Shown: positions 34,895 through 43,779, counted from the stretch's first letter. The stretch is 64,000 nucleotides of DNA from CATQGW01 sp965242565 (GCA_965242565.1 OZ251457.1:2170001-2234000); one strand, 5' to 3'. Translations and numbers: made by a program. Notes: generated by a model not told the origin, from the letters alone.

Positions 34895-35356
34895 CTAGGC
34901 CTTGATCGTGTGGGCGGCGAGGGCGGCGCGGAGGTGGTCGATTTCGCGGCTCAGCATGCTGCGCGCCTTGAGATTGGCGAGCGGGCGCAGCAGCGGGCCG
35001 AAGATCAGCGCCTGGAGAGCGTTGCGGCTGGTGATCGTGACGGCGTAGTGGAAGTGGGTTCCGCCGTCCTGGGGCGTGAGCGTGATTTCAGTGCGGTAGG
35101 CGATGTTGGCGTCGGGCGCGTGCCAGGCGACGCGCTCGGGCGGCTCGAAGAGGGTGATCGTCGCAGTGACCCGCTCCTTGCCGCCGACGGAGCCGACGAT
35201 CTCCGCGCCGAGCCCGAGCTCGCCGCCGCCGACCAGGCTGGAGTCGGACATGTCGACCACCCAGTGATCCTGGTTGCGCACATCGGAGACGTAGTCCCAG
35301 ACATGCTCGATGGGATGGTCGAAGGCGGCGGTGATTTCGCTGGTCCATTGCACCAT
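34895..35356 (-). CDS. SRPBCC (START-like) family protein, copy 1
   Basis: 153 residues, same length as its neighbour, product of tandem duplication. ITAAFDHPIEHVWDYVSDVRNQDHWVVDMSDSSLVGG, ITLFEPPERVAWHAPDA and THFHYAVTITSRNALQALIFGPLL give the polyketide-cyclase/dehydrase-like profile. Lies 75 bases after cofE on the same strand, which hints at, but does not prove, a link with F420 chemistry. Confidence 0.8.
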   Translation of the reverse strand: MVQWTSEITAAFDHPIEHVWDYVSDVRNQDHWVVDMSDSSLVGGGELGLGAEIVGSVGGKERVTATITLFEPPERVAWHAPDANIAYRTEITLTPQDGGTHFHYAVTITSRNALQALIFGPLLRPLANLKARSMLSREIDHLRAALAAHTIKA

Positions 35357-35431
35357 GATGCGGCTCCTCTGGTCTCGTTTGGTCGGGGCGGCGCGCGTCC
35401 TGTGCGCGCACGCTCGCTGTGGGCACGATAG

Positions 35432-36196
35432 CTAGCGGAAGAGGTCCTGGTCGGGCGGGCGGAGCAGGGCGGTGTGGTCGGCCTCGACGACGGGGACGTT
35501 GAGGCCGCGGATCACGGCGACGGGGACGCGGTCGAGCTTGTTCATCACCGGTTCGGCGGCGGAGGCGAACTCGTCGGCCCAGGCCATTTCGGTGACGCGC
35601 AGGTCGTAGCCCTGGTCGTCGTATTCGCCGATGTAGGAGTGGATCGGCTCCATGCCGCTGACGCCGATGGCGACATTCATCAGCCCCTGCCGCCAGGGGC
35701 GCCCGAAGGTGTCGGTGACGATCACGGGCACATCGACCTGGCCGCGCTCGCGCAGGCCGGCGCGGATCTGGGCGGCGGAGGCTGAGGAGTCGAGCGGCAG
35801 GAGGGCGACGGCTTCGCCGCCGCCGACATTGGACTGGTCGACGCCGGCGTTGGCGCAGACCCAGCCGTGGCGGGTTTCGGCGACGATCAGGCCGCGCGCC
35901 ATGCGGACGATGCGAGCGGACTCGCGCAGCACCAGTTCGACGGCGCGGGGGTCTTTTTCCCAGGCTTCCGCCCATTCGGCGGCGAATTGCCCGGCTTCCA
36001 CATCGTCGAGGCGGATCACGCGGCCTTCGGCCTTGGAGATGATCTTCTGGGTGACGACGAGCACATCGCCGGCTTCGAGCGGGGTGTTCTGAGCGCGCAG
36101 GGCGGCGTCGATCAGCGCGGGCAGGTCGTCGCCCTCGGCGATTTCGGGGATGCCGCCGACGGCGAAGACGCGGTATTCGGACGGCGGGGCGCTCAC
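35432..36196 (-). CDS. cofE: coenzyme F420-0:L-glutamate ligase
   Basis: Adds gamma-linked glutamates to F420-0. 254 residues. Diagnostic segments: GDVLVVTQKIISKAEGRVI, RHGWVCANAGVDQSNV and VIVTDTFGRPWRQGLMNVAIGVSG. It lacks the C-terminal FMN domain of FbiB, so it is the short archaeal-like CofE. Overlaps the npdG stop by four bases. Confidence 0.93.
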   Translation of the reverse strand: MSAPPSEYRVFAVGGIPEIAEGDDLPALIDAALRAQNTPLEAGDVLVVTQKIISKAEGRVIRLDDVEAGQFAAEWAEAWEKDPRAVELVLRESARIVRMARGLIVAETRHGWVCANAGVDQSNVGGGEAVALLPLDSSASAAQIRAGLRERGQVDVPVIVTDTFGRPWRQGLMNVAIGVSGMEPIHSYIGEYDDQGYDLRVTEMAWADEFASAAEPVMNKLDRVPVAVIRGLNVPVVEADHTALLRPPDQDLFR

Positions 36197-36858
36197 TCGA
36201 TGCCTACAACCTGGACGGCGGCCTGGGCCTTGTAGCGACGGTTGATGCTGAGCAGCATCGCGGTCAGGCCTTCGACGAAGGTAGACATAGCGAGCGCGCC
36301 GGCGTCGACGGGGCGCAGGCGCGGCATCCGCTCGACCATTTCGATCACGGCCTGCTTGGCTTCGGCGTCGTCGCCGGTGATCAGCACATCGCCCTGCATT
36401 TCGTCTTCGAGCGCCTGGAGCTTGCGGGCGCTGAGGTTATGGAATGCGCCGATCACGCGGGCGTCGGGCAGCAGGGCCTGGGCCTGCTCGGTGGCGCTGC
36501 CCTGCTCGACGGGCGCGATGCCGGGTTGACCGTCGACGAACTCCAGCGGCACTGCGGCATCGACCACGATCTTCGCGCCGATGTCGTCGCGCAGGTCGTT
36601 GAGCGTGGCCTCGTGGCCGTCGAACGGCACGACGATCACCACAATTTCCGCCTCGCGCACGACATCGCGGTTGATTCCGCCGTCGGCGTCGGCCTCGCGC
36701 CCGACGGCGGCGAGGGCGTCGCGGATTTGCTGTGCGGCGTCGGCGGCGCGCTCGGGGCGGCGCGAGCCGATCAGGACGCGGTCGTCGGCGAGGGCGAGGC
36801 GCATCGCCAGGCCGAGGCCTTCGGGGCCGGTCCCGCCGATAAACCCGATCGTGGTCAT
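36193..36858 (-). CDS. npdG: NADPH-dependent F420 reductase
   Basis: Exchanges hydride between NADPH and F420. 221 residues from ATG 36858, behind gggagcg (ATG 36870 is an alternative). N-terminal IGFIGGTGPEGLGLAMRLA, GSRRPERAADAA for the NADP phosphate, VVIVVPFDGHEATL and a C-terminal F420-side segment GALAMSTFVEGLTAMLLSINRRYK. Its coupling to cofE shows that the organism makes and reduces F420. Confidence 0.92.
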   Translation of the reverse strand: MTTIGFIGGTGPEGLGLAMRLALADDRVLIGSRRPERAADAAQQIRDALAAVGREADADGGINRDVVREAEIVVIVVPFDGHEATLNDLRDDIGAKIVVDAAVPLEFVDGQPGIAPVEQGSATEQAQALLPDARVIGAFHNLSARKLQALEDEMQGDVLITGDDAEAKQAVIEMVERMPRLRPVDAGALAMSTFVEGLTAMLLSINRRYKAQAAVQVVGIE

Positions 36859-36954
36859 TCGCGCTCCCATCAGGGGCGGGGCGTATCATGCCCGTAATTC
36901 TCGGCAACTCCGGGCGGCGGGCCGCGCCGCGCGCACGATATCAGAGGCGAAGCG

Positions 36955-37779
36955 ATGGTCTTGAGCGGCGACGCGGTTGAGCTGCGCGAGATCTCGCTGA
37001 TCTACAGCGCCGCGGACGGCGCGCCGCTGGAGGCGATCGCGCCGACCACGCTGACGATCCCCGCCGGGCAGTTCGTCTCGCTGGTGGGGCCGAGCGGCTG
37101 CGGGAAGACCTCGCTGCTGCGGCTGATCGCCGGGCTGCAAACGCCGACGGCGGGGCGGATCACGATTTTCGGCGACACGCCGGCGGAGGCGCAGCGGCTC
37201 AAGGAGATCGGGCTGGTCTTTCAGGAGCCGGCGCTGCTGCCCTGGCGCGATGTGGAGTCCAACATTCACCTGGGGCGCGAGCTGAATCCGAGCCGCACGC
37301 GGGAGGGCGCGCCGATTGGGCAGCTGATCGAGCTGGTGGGGCTGGAGGAATTCCGCCGCTTCCGGCCCGACGCGCTGTCGGGCGGGATGCAGCAGCGGGT
37401 GGCGATCGCGCGGGCGCTTGCGCTGGATCCGCCGCTGCTGCTGATGGATGAGCCGTTTGCGGCGCTGGACGAGATCACGCGCGAGCAGATGCGCTACGAG
37501 CTGCTGCATCTGTGGGCGGTCGCGCCGACGCAGGCGGAGCGGCCGCGCTCGGCGGTGTTCGTCACGCACAGCGTCAACGAGGCCGTGGCCGTGGCCGACC
37601 GCGTGCTGGTGATGTCGCCGCGGCCGGGCGCGATCGTGGCCGACATTCCAATTCACAGCCCGCGTCCGCGCACGCCGGAACACGAGCAGTCGGCGCGCTT
37701 TCTGGAGGACGCGGCGGCCGTGCGCGCGGCGCTGCGGGCGGGCGCGCCGCCGGTTGAACTCGCGGCGGCGACGGCATGA
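36955..37779 (+). CDS. ABC transporter ATP-binding protein (nitrate/sulfonate/pyrimidine type)
   Basis: 274 residues. Walker A GPSGCGKTS, LVFQEPALLPWRDVESNIHLG (the Q-loop of SsuB/TauB-like proteins), signature LSGGMQQRVAIARAL, Walker B LLLMDEPFAALDEITREQMR, H-loop VFVTHSVNEAVAVADR. Overlaps the permease by four bases. A TATCAT hexamer in the divergent gap (around 36885) may be its -10. Confidence 0.93.
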   Translation: MVLSGDAVELREISLIYSAADGAPLEAIAPTTLTIPAGQFVSLVGPSGCGKTSLLRLIAGLQTPTAGRITIFGDTPAEAQRLKEIGLVFQEPALLPWRDVESNIHLGRELNPSRTREGAPIGQLIELVGLEEFRRFRPDALSGGMQQRVAIARALALDPPLLLMDEPFAALDEITREQMRYELLHLWAVAPTQAERPRSAVFVTHSVNEAVAVADRVLVMSPRPGAIVADIPIHSPRPRTPEHEQSARFLEDAAAVRAALRAGAPPVELAAATA

Positions 37780-38615
37780 CGGCGCCCTCGCTTTCGGAGC
37801 GAGCGGAGCAGGCGGGGCGGCGTCCGCCGCTGGCGCTGCCCGATCTGGGCGCGTCGCTGCCCTACCTGCTGCCGCCGCTGATCGCGCTGCTGCTGGCCGC
37901 CGTCGCGGTGGAAATCTGGGTGCGGGCAGCCGATGTGAGCCAGTTCGTGATGCCGCGCCCGACAGCGGTGCTTGAGGAGTTTTTCACCGAGTTCCCGCGC
38001 TACTTCTCGGAGGGGATGCGCACGCTGGCGGTTTCGGTGGGCGGTCTGGCGCTGGGCACGGGCGTGGCGGTGCTGCTGGCGGCGGGCGTGGCGCATTCGC
38101 AGCTGCTGGAGCGCGCCGTGCTGCCGATCGCGATCATGGTCAAGGTGACGCCGGTCGTCGCCGTGATCCCGCTGCTGATCGTCTGGCTGGGCTACGGCTG
38201 GGAGCCGAAGGTGACGATCGCGGCGCTGATCACCTATTTCCCGGTGCTGATCAACGCGATCGCCGGCTTCCGCGACATCGATCCGCGGATGCACGATTTC
38301 TTCCGCAGCGTGCATGCCTCGCAGTGGGAGATTTTCCGCCATCTGCGGATGCCGGCGGCGATTCCGTTCCTCTTTGCGGCGCTGAAGATTTCCGTCACGC
38401 TGAGTCTGATCGGCGCGGTGGTGGCGGAGTTCTTCACGGCCGGGCAGGGCGGGCTGGGTTCGGTGATCTGGACCGAGCAGAGCGAGGTGCGGTTGTACAA
38501 GGTCTTCGCGGCGGTGCTGATGCTGACGGTGCTGGGCGTGGCGCTCTCGACCGCGCTGATCGTCTGCGAGCGGCTCTGGTCCTGGCGCGTGGATCGATCA
38601 TCCGCGAATATCTGA
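37776..38615 (+). CDS. ABC transporter permease (SsuC/TauC/ThiX-like)
   Basis: 279 residues with about six membrane helices. Cytoplasmic EAA loop near residues 175-200 (DFFRSVHASQWEIFRHLRMPAAIPFLF), followed by ISVTLSLIGAVVAEFFTAGQGGLGSVI, typical of this family. Works with the preceding ATPase and the binding protein at 39148. Confidence 0.92.
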   Translation: MTAPSLSERAEQAGRRPPLALPDLGASLPYLLPPLIALLLAAVAVEIWVRAADVSQFVMPRPTAVLEEFFTEFPRYFSEGMRTLAVSVGGLALGTGVAVLLAAGVAHSQLLERAVLPIAIMVKVTPVVAVIPLLIVWLGYGWEPKVTIAALITYFPVLINAIAGFRDIDPRMHDFFRSVHASQWEIFRHLRMPAAIPFLFAALKISVTLSLIGAVVAEFFTAGQGGLGSVIWTEQSEVRLYKVFAAVLMLTVLGVALSTALIVCERLWSWRVDRSSANI

Positions 38616-38629
38616 AGGAGGAGGCAGCC

Positions 38630-38962
38630 ATGCAGGACGCGGACGAGCAGCCGCCGGTTGAGCAATCGCCGGTTGAGCAGCCGGAAGGCAACGACGCTGC
38701 GCCGCGCGAGGCGGCGGAGCTGGCCGAGCGGCGGCTGCCGCAGCGCCAGGCGCCCGCCGAGGCCGATACGGTGGTGATCAAATTCAGCGCCGATGGGCTG
38801 GTGCTCGAGCTCGAGGCGGACGATGTGGACCTCGGCACCGACCTGAAGGTGCGGCGCGAGCACCGGCTGATCGCCGAGTTCCGCCGCGACGCGGTGGACG
38901 GCTGGTGGTACCGCAGCGCAGTGCTGCGCGATCTGCACTCCGCCGACGGCCGCGGCGACTGA
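38630..38962 (+). CDS. small acidic protein inside the importer operon
   Basis: 110 residues, ATG 38630 behind aaggaggag. First half is disordered and charged (QPPVEQSPVEQPEG; REAAELAERRLPQRQ); second half a compact beta-rich part: TVVIKFSADGLVLELEADDVDLGTDLKV and DGWWYRSAVLRDL. Unknown family. Its position between permease and binding protein suggests an accessory of the importer. Confidence 0.55.
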   Translation: MQDADEQPPVEQSPVEQPEGNDAAPREAAELAERRLPQRQAPAEADTVVIKFSADGLVLELEADDVDLGTDLKVRREHRLIAEFRRDAVDGWWYRSAVLRDLHSADGRGD

Positions 38963-39147
38963 GCGGGAGCTGAGCTGGGCGTCGCGCGTAGCGGCAAATC
39001 GTCCTACGCTTCAAGCGGTCGCTATCGCCGCGGCAACCCCGCGGAAGCGGCACCGGATCGCCGGCCGGCCCCCTGAGATTCTCCGGACGCACCCCGTTTC
39101 GCGGCTCCCGCCCGCGTGGTCGCCGCGTTGTCTGCTGGAGGATCGCC

Positions 39148-40182
39148 ATGTCCCCGATTGTTTCCGTCCCCCGCCCCCGCATGCTGTTGCTCGCCGCGCT
39201 GACGCTGATCGCGCTGGTCGGCGCGGCGCTCGCCGCCTGCGGCGACGATGAGCCCGAAGAGCTGACGATGCGCTACATGGGCGGCTTCCGCCCGCAGGCC
39301 AATCTACCGTTCGTGGCCGTCTACGTCGCGGAGGACCAGGGTTTCTTCGCCGAGGAAGGGCTGACGGTGGAGATTGAGCACTCGGCGACGGGCGAGCACA
39401 AGAGCCTGCTGCTGTCGGGCGACATCGACATCACCACGCTGCCCGCCTCGGAGATGATGCAGCTGCGCTCGGACTCGGACGCGCCGATGGTGGCGGTGAC
39501 GCTGTTTGGTCAGCGCGGCGACTTCGGTTACGTCGTGTTGGAGGAGAGCGGGATTACATCGCCCGCCGATTTCGCCGGCAAGCTGGTCGGCTTCAAGGGT
39601 CAGGTGCAGGCCGAGTTCCTGGCGATGATTCATGCGCACGGCCTGACCCGCGACGACATGGAGCTGGTCTCGGTGGGCTTCAACCCGGTCGTCGTCGTGG
39701 AGAAGCAGGTGGATGTCTACCCCGTCTTCCTCTCGAACGAGCCGGACACGCTGACGCGGGTGATGGGCGCGGAGATCCGCGTCTTCGAGGCAGCCGACGA
39801 CGGCGTGCCGACGCTCGGCGTGGTCTACGTGGTGACCGAGGAGTACCTGGAGGACGAGCAGAACCGCGAGCGGGTGGAGCGTTTCCTGCGGGCGACGCTG
39901 CGCGCCTTCGAGTTCGCCCTCGAAGACCCGGCGGCGGCGATCGAGTCGACCGCCAAGTTCATCCCCGAAGAGGCGGACCTCGTGCATGAGCGCTTCATTC
40001 TGGACACCGAGCTGACCAACGCCGTCTCGCCGCTGACGGATGAGAACGGTTTGGGCTGGTTCACCGCCGACCAGTTCGAGGCGCTGCAGGATGTGCTGCT
40101 CGAATACGAGGCGATGGAGCAGGCGATTGACCTGGACAAGGCGCTGGACCGCTCGTTCCTGGAGGCGATCCACGAGGGGTAG
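39148..40182 (+). CDS. ABC transporter substrate-binding lipoprotein, NMT1/THI5-like
   Basis: 344 residues. Signal sequence with lipobox LAAC, Cys31. NMT1-like domain: LTMRYMGGFRPQANLPFVAVYVAEDQGFFAEEGL, SGDIDITTLPASEMMQLRS, VGFKGQVQAEFLAMI, and VGFNPVVVVEKQVDVYPVFLSNEPDTL. This family carries riboflavin, thiamin pyrimidines, sulfonates or nitrate. The 185-base gap before it shows no riboswitch I can defend. Confidence 0.9.
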   Translation: MSPIVSVPRPRMLLLAALTLIALVGAALAACGDDEPEELTMRYMGGFRPQANLPFVAVYVAEDQGFFAEEGLTVEIEHSATGEHKSLLLSGDIDITTLPASEMMQLRSDSDAPMVAVTLFGQRGDFGYVVLEESGITSPADFAGKLVGFKGQVQAEFLAMIHAHGLTRDDMELVSVGFNPVVVVEKQVDVYPVFLSNEPDTLTRVMGAEIRVFEAADDGVPTLGVVYVVTEEYLEDEQNRERVERFLRATLRAFEFALEDPAAAIESTAKFIPEEADLVHERFILDTELTNAVSPLTDENGLGWFTADQFEALQDVLLEYEAMEQAIDLDKALDRSFLEAIHEG

Positions 40183-40185
40183 GGG

Positions 40186-40809
40186 TCAGCGCCAGACCTT
40201 GCGGAGATCGACGACGAGCGCGGGCATTTCGGGGTCGCCGCTGATCGTGTCAGGGCGGACATGCTCTTCGGGTTCGCGGCCTGGTTGGTAGACCCAAAGG
40301 CGGCGGCGGCGCAGGTCGACGAGCCAACCCAGTTGCGCGCCCCACTCGATCCAGCGTTCCATCCGCCCTCGCTGGCTCGCAACGGTTTGGCCGGGCGACC
40401 GCACCTCGACGACAAAGAACGGGACGGTGCGCATGAACACGCGGCGCTCGCCGGGGCCGAGCGCGTCCCACTGCGCCTGCGTGATCCATGACGCATCGGG
40501 CGCGCGCGCCGTCCCGTCGGGCGAGACGTAGGTCCCGCTCGGTCCGAAGGCCATGCCGTCCCGCGTTTCGCCCCAGTTGCCGAGTTGGCGGGAGATCTGG
40601 TTTTCGGCGTAGGCGCTCTCGGTGCCTGGGGGGAGAGTGATGACGAGCGCTCCTTCCACCGACCGCTCGAGCTGGAGATGGTCGTTGAGCAGGCCAAGCT
40701 GCAACAGCAAGTCGTCGGTCAGCGGCGTCTCGGAAGGGAAGCAGATTTCGACGGGCGCAGCGCCCCCAACGACAGCTTCAGCTTCCGCCTGGGCCGGCGC
40801 GGAGACCAT
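40186..40809 (-). CDS. Uma2 family (DUF820) putative endonuclease
   Basis: 207 residues. PD-(D/E)XK-type core: ARAPDASWITQAQWDAL gives the Asp, FFVVEVRSPGQTVASQRGRMERW the Glu-x-Arg (Lys in classic nucleases), and LGWLVDLRRRRLWVYQPG the next strand. Abundant in cyanobacteria and Chloroflexota, with unknown role. Convergent with the binding-protein gene, three bases between. Confidence 0.82.
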   Translation of the reverse strand: MVSAPAQAEAEAVVGGAAPVEICFPSETPLTDDLLLQLGLLNDHLQLERSVEGALVITLPPGTESAYAENQISRQLGNWGETRDGMAFGPSGTYVSPDGTARAPDASWITQAQWDALGPGERRVFMRTVPFFVVEVRSPGQTVASQRGRMERWIEWGAQLGWLVDLRRRRLWVYQPGREPEEHVRPDTISGDPEMPALVVDLRKVWR

Positions 40810-40877
40810 CGCGAGTCCCTCCCGAGCGGATCGAGTCGTGCGTCTGGAGCAATGGTACCGGCGCTGTGCTGCGGGGC

Positions 40878-41387
40878 TCAGACGGCGGAGGCGGCCTTGT
40901 TGCGGAGGAACTTTTCCTGGCCGGGGGTGGGCTTGTCGCCGGGGTAGTGGAGCTTTTTGAGCATGCCGCGGTCGGGGAAGATGTGGACCGCGTCCCAGCC
41001 GCAGGACTGCTCGCAGAGTCGGCAGCCGGTGCAGTTCTTCTCGATCACGACGGCCTGGCCGAAGAAGTCGGAGGCGCTGTCGGTGAAGTCAAGCTCGAGC
41101 GCCTCAAAGGGGCAGACATTGATGCAGAGCTCGCAGCCGGAGCCGATGCACTTGTCGGGGTCCACCACCGCCTTGGGCCACTCCTTCTTGGCGAACTTGC
41201 GGCAGATGTCGCCGTCGTCGTCGAGGATGCACTCAACAGGGCAGACGGCGCCGCAGGCGCCGCAGTCGATGCAGAGCGCGGGGTCGATGTAGTGGATCGT
41301 GTTGCGCTCGCCCCAGATCGCGTTGGTCGGGCAGCGGTTGGTGCAGGCCGTGCAGCCGATGCAGGTTTCGACGATTTCGTAGGCCAC
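40878..41387 (-). CDS. ferredoxin-type protein with four Cys clusters
   Basis: 169 residues from GTG 41387 (ggagatgcc before it). Four Cys groups: CIGCTACTNRCP, CIDCGACGAVCP, KCIGSGCELCINVCP (first spacing three instead of two) and CTGCRLCEQSCG. Each group with its partner Cys could hold [4Fe-4S], up to four clusters. No enzyme gene is adjacent, so the electron partner is unknown. Confidence 0.85.
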   Translation of the reverse strand: MAYEIVETCIGCTACTNRCPTNAIWGERNTIHYIDPALCIDCGACGAVCPVECILDDDGDICRKFAKKEWPKAVVDPDKCIGSGCELCINVCPFEALELDFTDSASDFFGQAVVIEKNCTGCRLCEQSCGWDAVHIFPDRGMLKKLHYPGDKPTPGQEKFLRNKAASAV

Positions 41388-41425
41388 CGGGCATCTCCAG
41401 ACGGTGTCGGGGAGCGGCTGAGAGC

Positions 41426-41431
41426 AGTATA
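41426..41431 (-). promoter_or_regulatory. -10 box for the ferredoxin gene
   Basis: TATACT on the minus strand; predicted start about 32 bases before the GTG. Confidence 0.4.
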
Positions 41432-41523
41432 CGGCCAGCCTTGCGGTCGGCACAATGCGGCGCATGTCATCGCCGGCGCCGCTCGCTGATATGTTGGGGA
41501 TGGGCGGAAGCGACGAGGCGCAC

Positions 41524-42927
41524 ATGTTGAACAGCAACCGACGGCCGACGCTCGGGCTGGGATTGATGCTGGCGGCGGCGCTGGGGCTGGCCGCCTGTTC
41601 GGGCGATTCGGTGCAGCAGGCGGCTCCGCAGGCTGCGCCGCAGCAGCAGGCGCAACCGGCCGAGCCGCAGGCGCAGCCCGAACCGCAGCCGGCAGAACCG
41701 CAGGCGCAGCCCGAGCCGCAGCAGCAACAGCAAGAGCCCGAACCGGCCGCGCCGCAGCAGCAGGCGCAACCGGCCGAGCAGCCGGACGCCGGCGACGGCG
41801 TGGTCTACGACCCCGAGCGCGAGACGCTGGTTGAGGGGGAGCGCTTCGGCTCGAGGATCGAAACGGTTGATGAGGCGAGGCAGTTCCGCTTCGCCGCGGA
41901 AGCCGGCGAGTGGCTGCGCATCTCCGTGGACGGGCTCGACGGCATGGATCCGGTGCTGAGCATTCTCCAGCCGGACCGCACCGACATTGCGCGCAACGAT
42001 GATCGCTCTGCGAGTAACCGCGACTCCCTGCTTGTGGTGCAGATTCCGACGAGCGGCGAGCAGGTGATTCGCGTCGCCGCCTTCGACGCTGCCTCGATCG
42101 GCGACTTCATCATCCAGGTGGAGCGGCTCAGCGTGGGCAACGACGCGGACAGCGGCAGCCTTGTGTTCGGCGTGTCGACGCCGGCGCGGCTCGATTTCCC
42201 CAGCGATGTGGACCAGTTTGAGTTCAGCGGGCGCGCGGGGCAGACCGTCACGATCACGGTGGACGGCGACCTCGGCGTCGATGTCTACTCGCAGGTGCTC
42301 AATCCGAACAACGAGTGGATTGCGGGCGACGACGACAGCGGGCACGGTCTGGACGCGGAGATGACGCTGACGCTCGAGCAGGACGGCACGCACCGGATCG
42401 AGGTGTGGGCTGCGCTCAACCTGGAAGGCCAGCGGCAGCTGATCGGTACCTACGACGTGATCGTGCGCGAGCGCTCTCCGCTGACCACGCTCGAACCGCA
42501 GGCTGCGACCGACACGACGGGCGTCGCGCTCACCTTCCTCGATGCGCTGCGCCAGGGCGACAGCGCGACGATCCTGGCGCTGGCCGGCCCCGAGGCGCTC
42601 ACCACCTGGGGCTGGCAATCGGCCGGCGATGTGGACCGGGATTTGCGCAAGATGCAGTCGATCGGCCTCGGCGCGGCGGTGCTACAGACCGACGCGCGCG
42701 GGGACTCGCTCAACGAAGACCGCGCCCGCGTCTTCCTCCAGCTGGCGCAAGACGACTGGCTGCGCTTTGAGTTGGTCTCGATCCGCGGTCTGTGGACCGT
42801 TGATTTCTGGTCGCACCAAGCATTCGCCCCGCCCGGCGCGGCGGCGGCCGCCGAACAGACCGACCCTGAGACAGAGACTGAACCGGAAGCCGAGCAATCG
42901 GCGGCAGCAGAGGAGTCCAGCGAATGA
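41524..42927 (+). CDS. lipoprotein with Gln/Pro/Glu repeat linker and PPC-like domains
   Basis: 467 residues from ATG 41524; signal peptide with lipobox LAAC, Cys25. Residues ~30-95 are tandem variants of PAEPQAQPEPQ and AAPQQQAQPAE. Then two pre-peptidase C-terminal (PPC)-like beta-sandwiches (RFGSRIETVDEARQFRFAAEAG, ISVDGLDGMDPVLSILQPD; ARLDFPSDVDQFEFSGRAGQ, NEWIAGDDDSGHGLDAEM) and a third part with a Glu/Ala-rich tail. Probably a surface-exposed binding protein. Four-base overlap with the cupin gene. Confidence 0.75.
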   Translation: MLNSNRRPTLGLGLMLAAALGLAACSGDSVQQAAPQAAPQQQAQPAEPQAQPEPQPAEPQAQPEPQQQQQEPEPAAPQQQAQPAEQPDAGDGVVYDPERETLVEGERFGSRIETVDEARQFRFAAEAGEWLRISVDGLDGMDPVLSILQPDRTDIARNDDRSASNRDSLLVVQIPTSGEQVIRVAAFDAASIGDFIIQVERLSVGNDADSGSLVFGVSTPARLDFPSDVDQFEFSGRAGQTVTITVDGDLGVDVYSQVLNPNNEWIAGDDDSGHGLDAEMTLTLEQDGTHRIEVWAALNLEGQRQLIGTYDVIVRERSPLTTLEPQAATDTTGVALTFLDALRQGDSATILALAGPEALTTWGWQSAGDVDRDLRKMQSIGLGAAVLQTDARGDSLNEDRARVFLQLAQDDWLRFELVSIRGLWTVDFWSHQAFAPPGAAAAAEQTDPETETEPEAEQSAAAEESSE

Positions 42928-43340
42928 CCACTCAACTCGACGGCCGGATCGAGATGACGGACGGCGGCGGCGCGCCGTGGTCCAGCCATCGTTCGGGGAT
43001 GCAGATTCAGTTCGGCGTCTCCGCCGAGTTGAGCGGCTCCGAGGGCGTGTTCATGACGCGGCAGAAGATTCCGCCCGGGATGGCCAGCACGCCGCATTTC
43101 CACGTGAACTGCGAGACGGCGATGTACATCCTGCAGGGGCCGATCGTGATGCGCTACGGGGAAGCGCTGGAGCAGGAGCACCGCGTCGAAACGGGCGACT
43201 TCCTTTATGTGCCGCCGCATGCGATCCACCAGATCAGCAACCCCTCGGACGAAGCCGACGCGGAGGTCGTGCTCTGCCGCAACTCGGCGGAGGAGATCGT
43301 TGAGGAGGTTGATATTCCGGGCGCGGCGGGGAGCTGCTAG
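42924..43340 (+). CDS. cupin domain protein
   Basis: 138 residues, single cupin. Motif 1 STPHFHVNCETAMYILQG gives two His and a Glu as metal ligands; motif 2 GDFLYVPPHAIHQISNP gives the last His. ATG overlaps the lipoprotein stop. Whether enzymatic or sensory cannot be told. Confidence 0.85.
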   Translation: MTTQLDGRIEMTDGGGAPWSSHRSGMQIQFGVSAELSGSEGVFMTRQKIPPGMASTPHFHVNCETAMYILQGPIVMRYGEALEQEHRVETGDFLYVPPHAIHQISNPSDEADAEVVLCRNSAEEIVEEVDIPGAAGSC

Positions 43341-43499
43341 GGGTTGTTCGGGCTTTGTCGGCGGCGCAGCGTCTCGGGGTGACCTGCGAACGGGCGTTGG
43401 CGGGCGGGCTCGGGGCCTCGTGCTGCGAACGGGGTTGGGTTTGGGCCCCAGATCAAGTCTGAGGCGACGGAATTCAGGCGGGACGGCGGGGGTTGGGGG

Positions 43500-43765
43500 T
43501 CCCCCGCTCGGGGCCGATTCCCGCTCGGGGGCGGGAATGACGAGAAAAAAAGGGGCGGGAATGACGGGGAGATGGGCGAGTATGACGGAGAGGTGGGCGA
43601 GTATGACGGAGAGGTGGGCGGGGATGACGAGAAAGGGGGCAGGAACGTGACGCAGGGGTGGGAGCGGCGTTGGTGCTGTTCACGTCGAGATACCCCCGTT
43701 CGGGCCGGGGGCAGGCTCCGCGGCAAGCGCGGGTATGACGGAGGCGGAGCGGCGGGTATGACGGA
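43500..43765. repeat. dispersed palindromic repeat, family A (largest block)
   Basis: The 439-base gap 43341-43779 has no gene. It opens cccgctcgggggcgggaatg, runs through about six units of the gggcgggaatgacgg / gggcgagtatgacgg type at 20-25 base spacing, then contains the longer element at 43662-43742 that is inverted relative to 1633-1757, and ends with two gcgggtatgacgg units. Confidence 0.8.
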
Positions 43766-43779
43766 AGTGTGAACAGGCC

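Noticed and set aside
38963..39147. Possible TPP riboswitch before the NMT1-like binding protein (ctgagat present)
   Set aside because: The second conserved half and the pairing P2/P4 elements are missing.
43500..43765. CRISPR array suggested by repeated gggcgggaatgacgg units
   Set aside because: Units are contiguous and diverge gradually with no unique spacers of constant length, and no cas genes are near.
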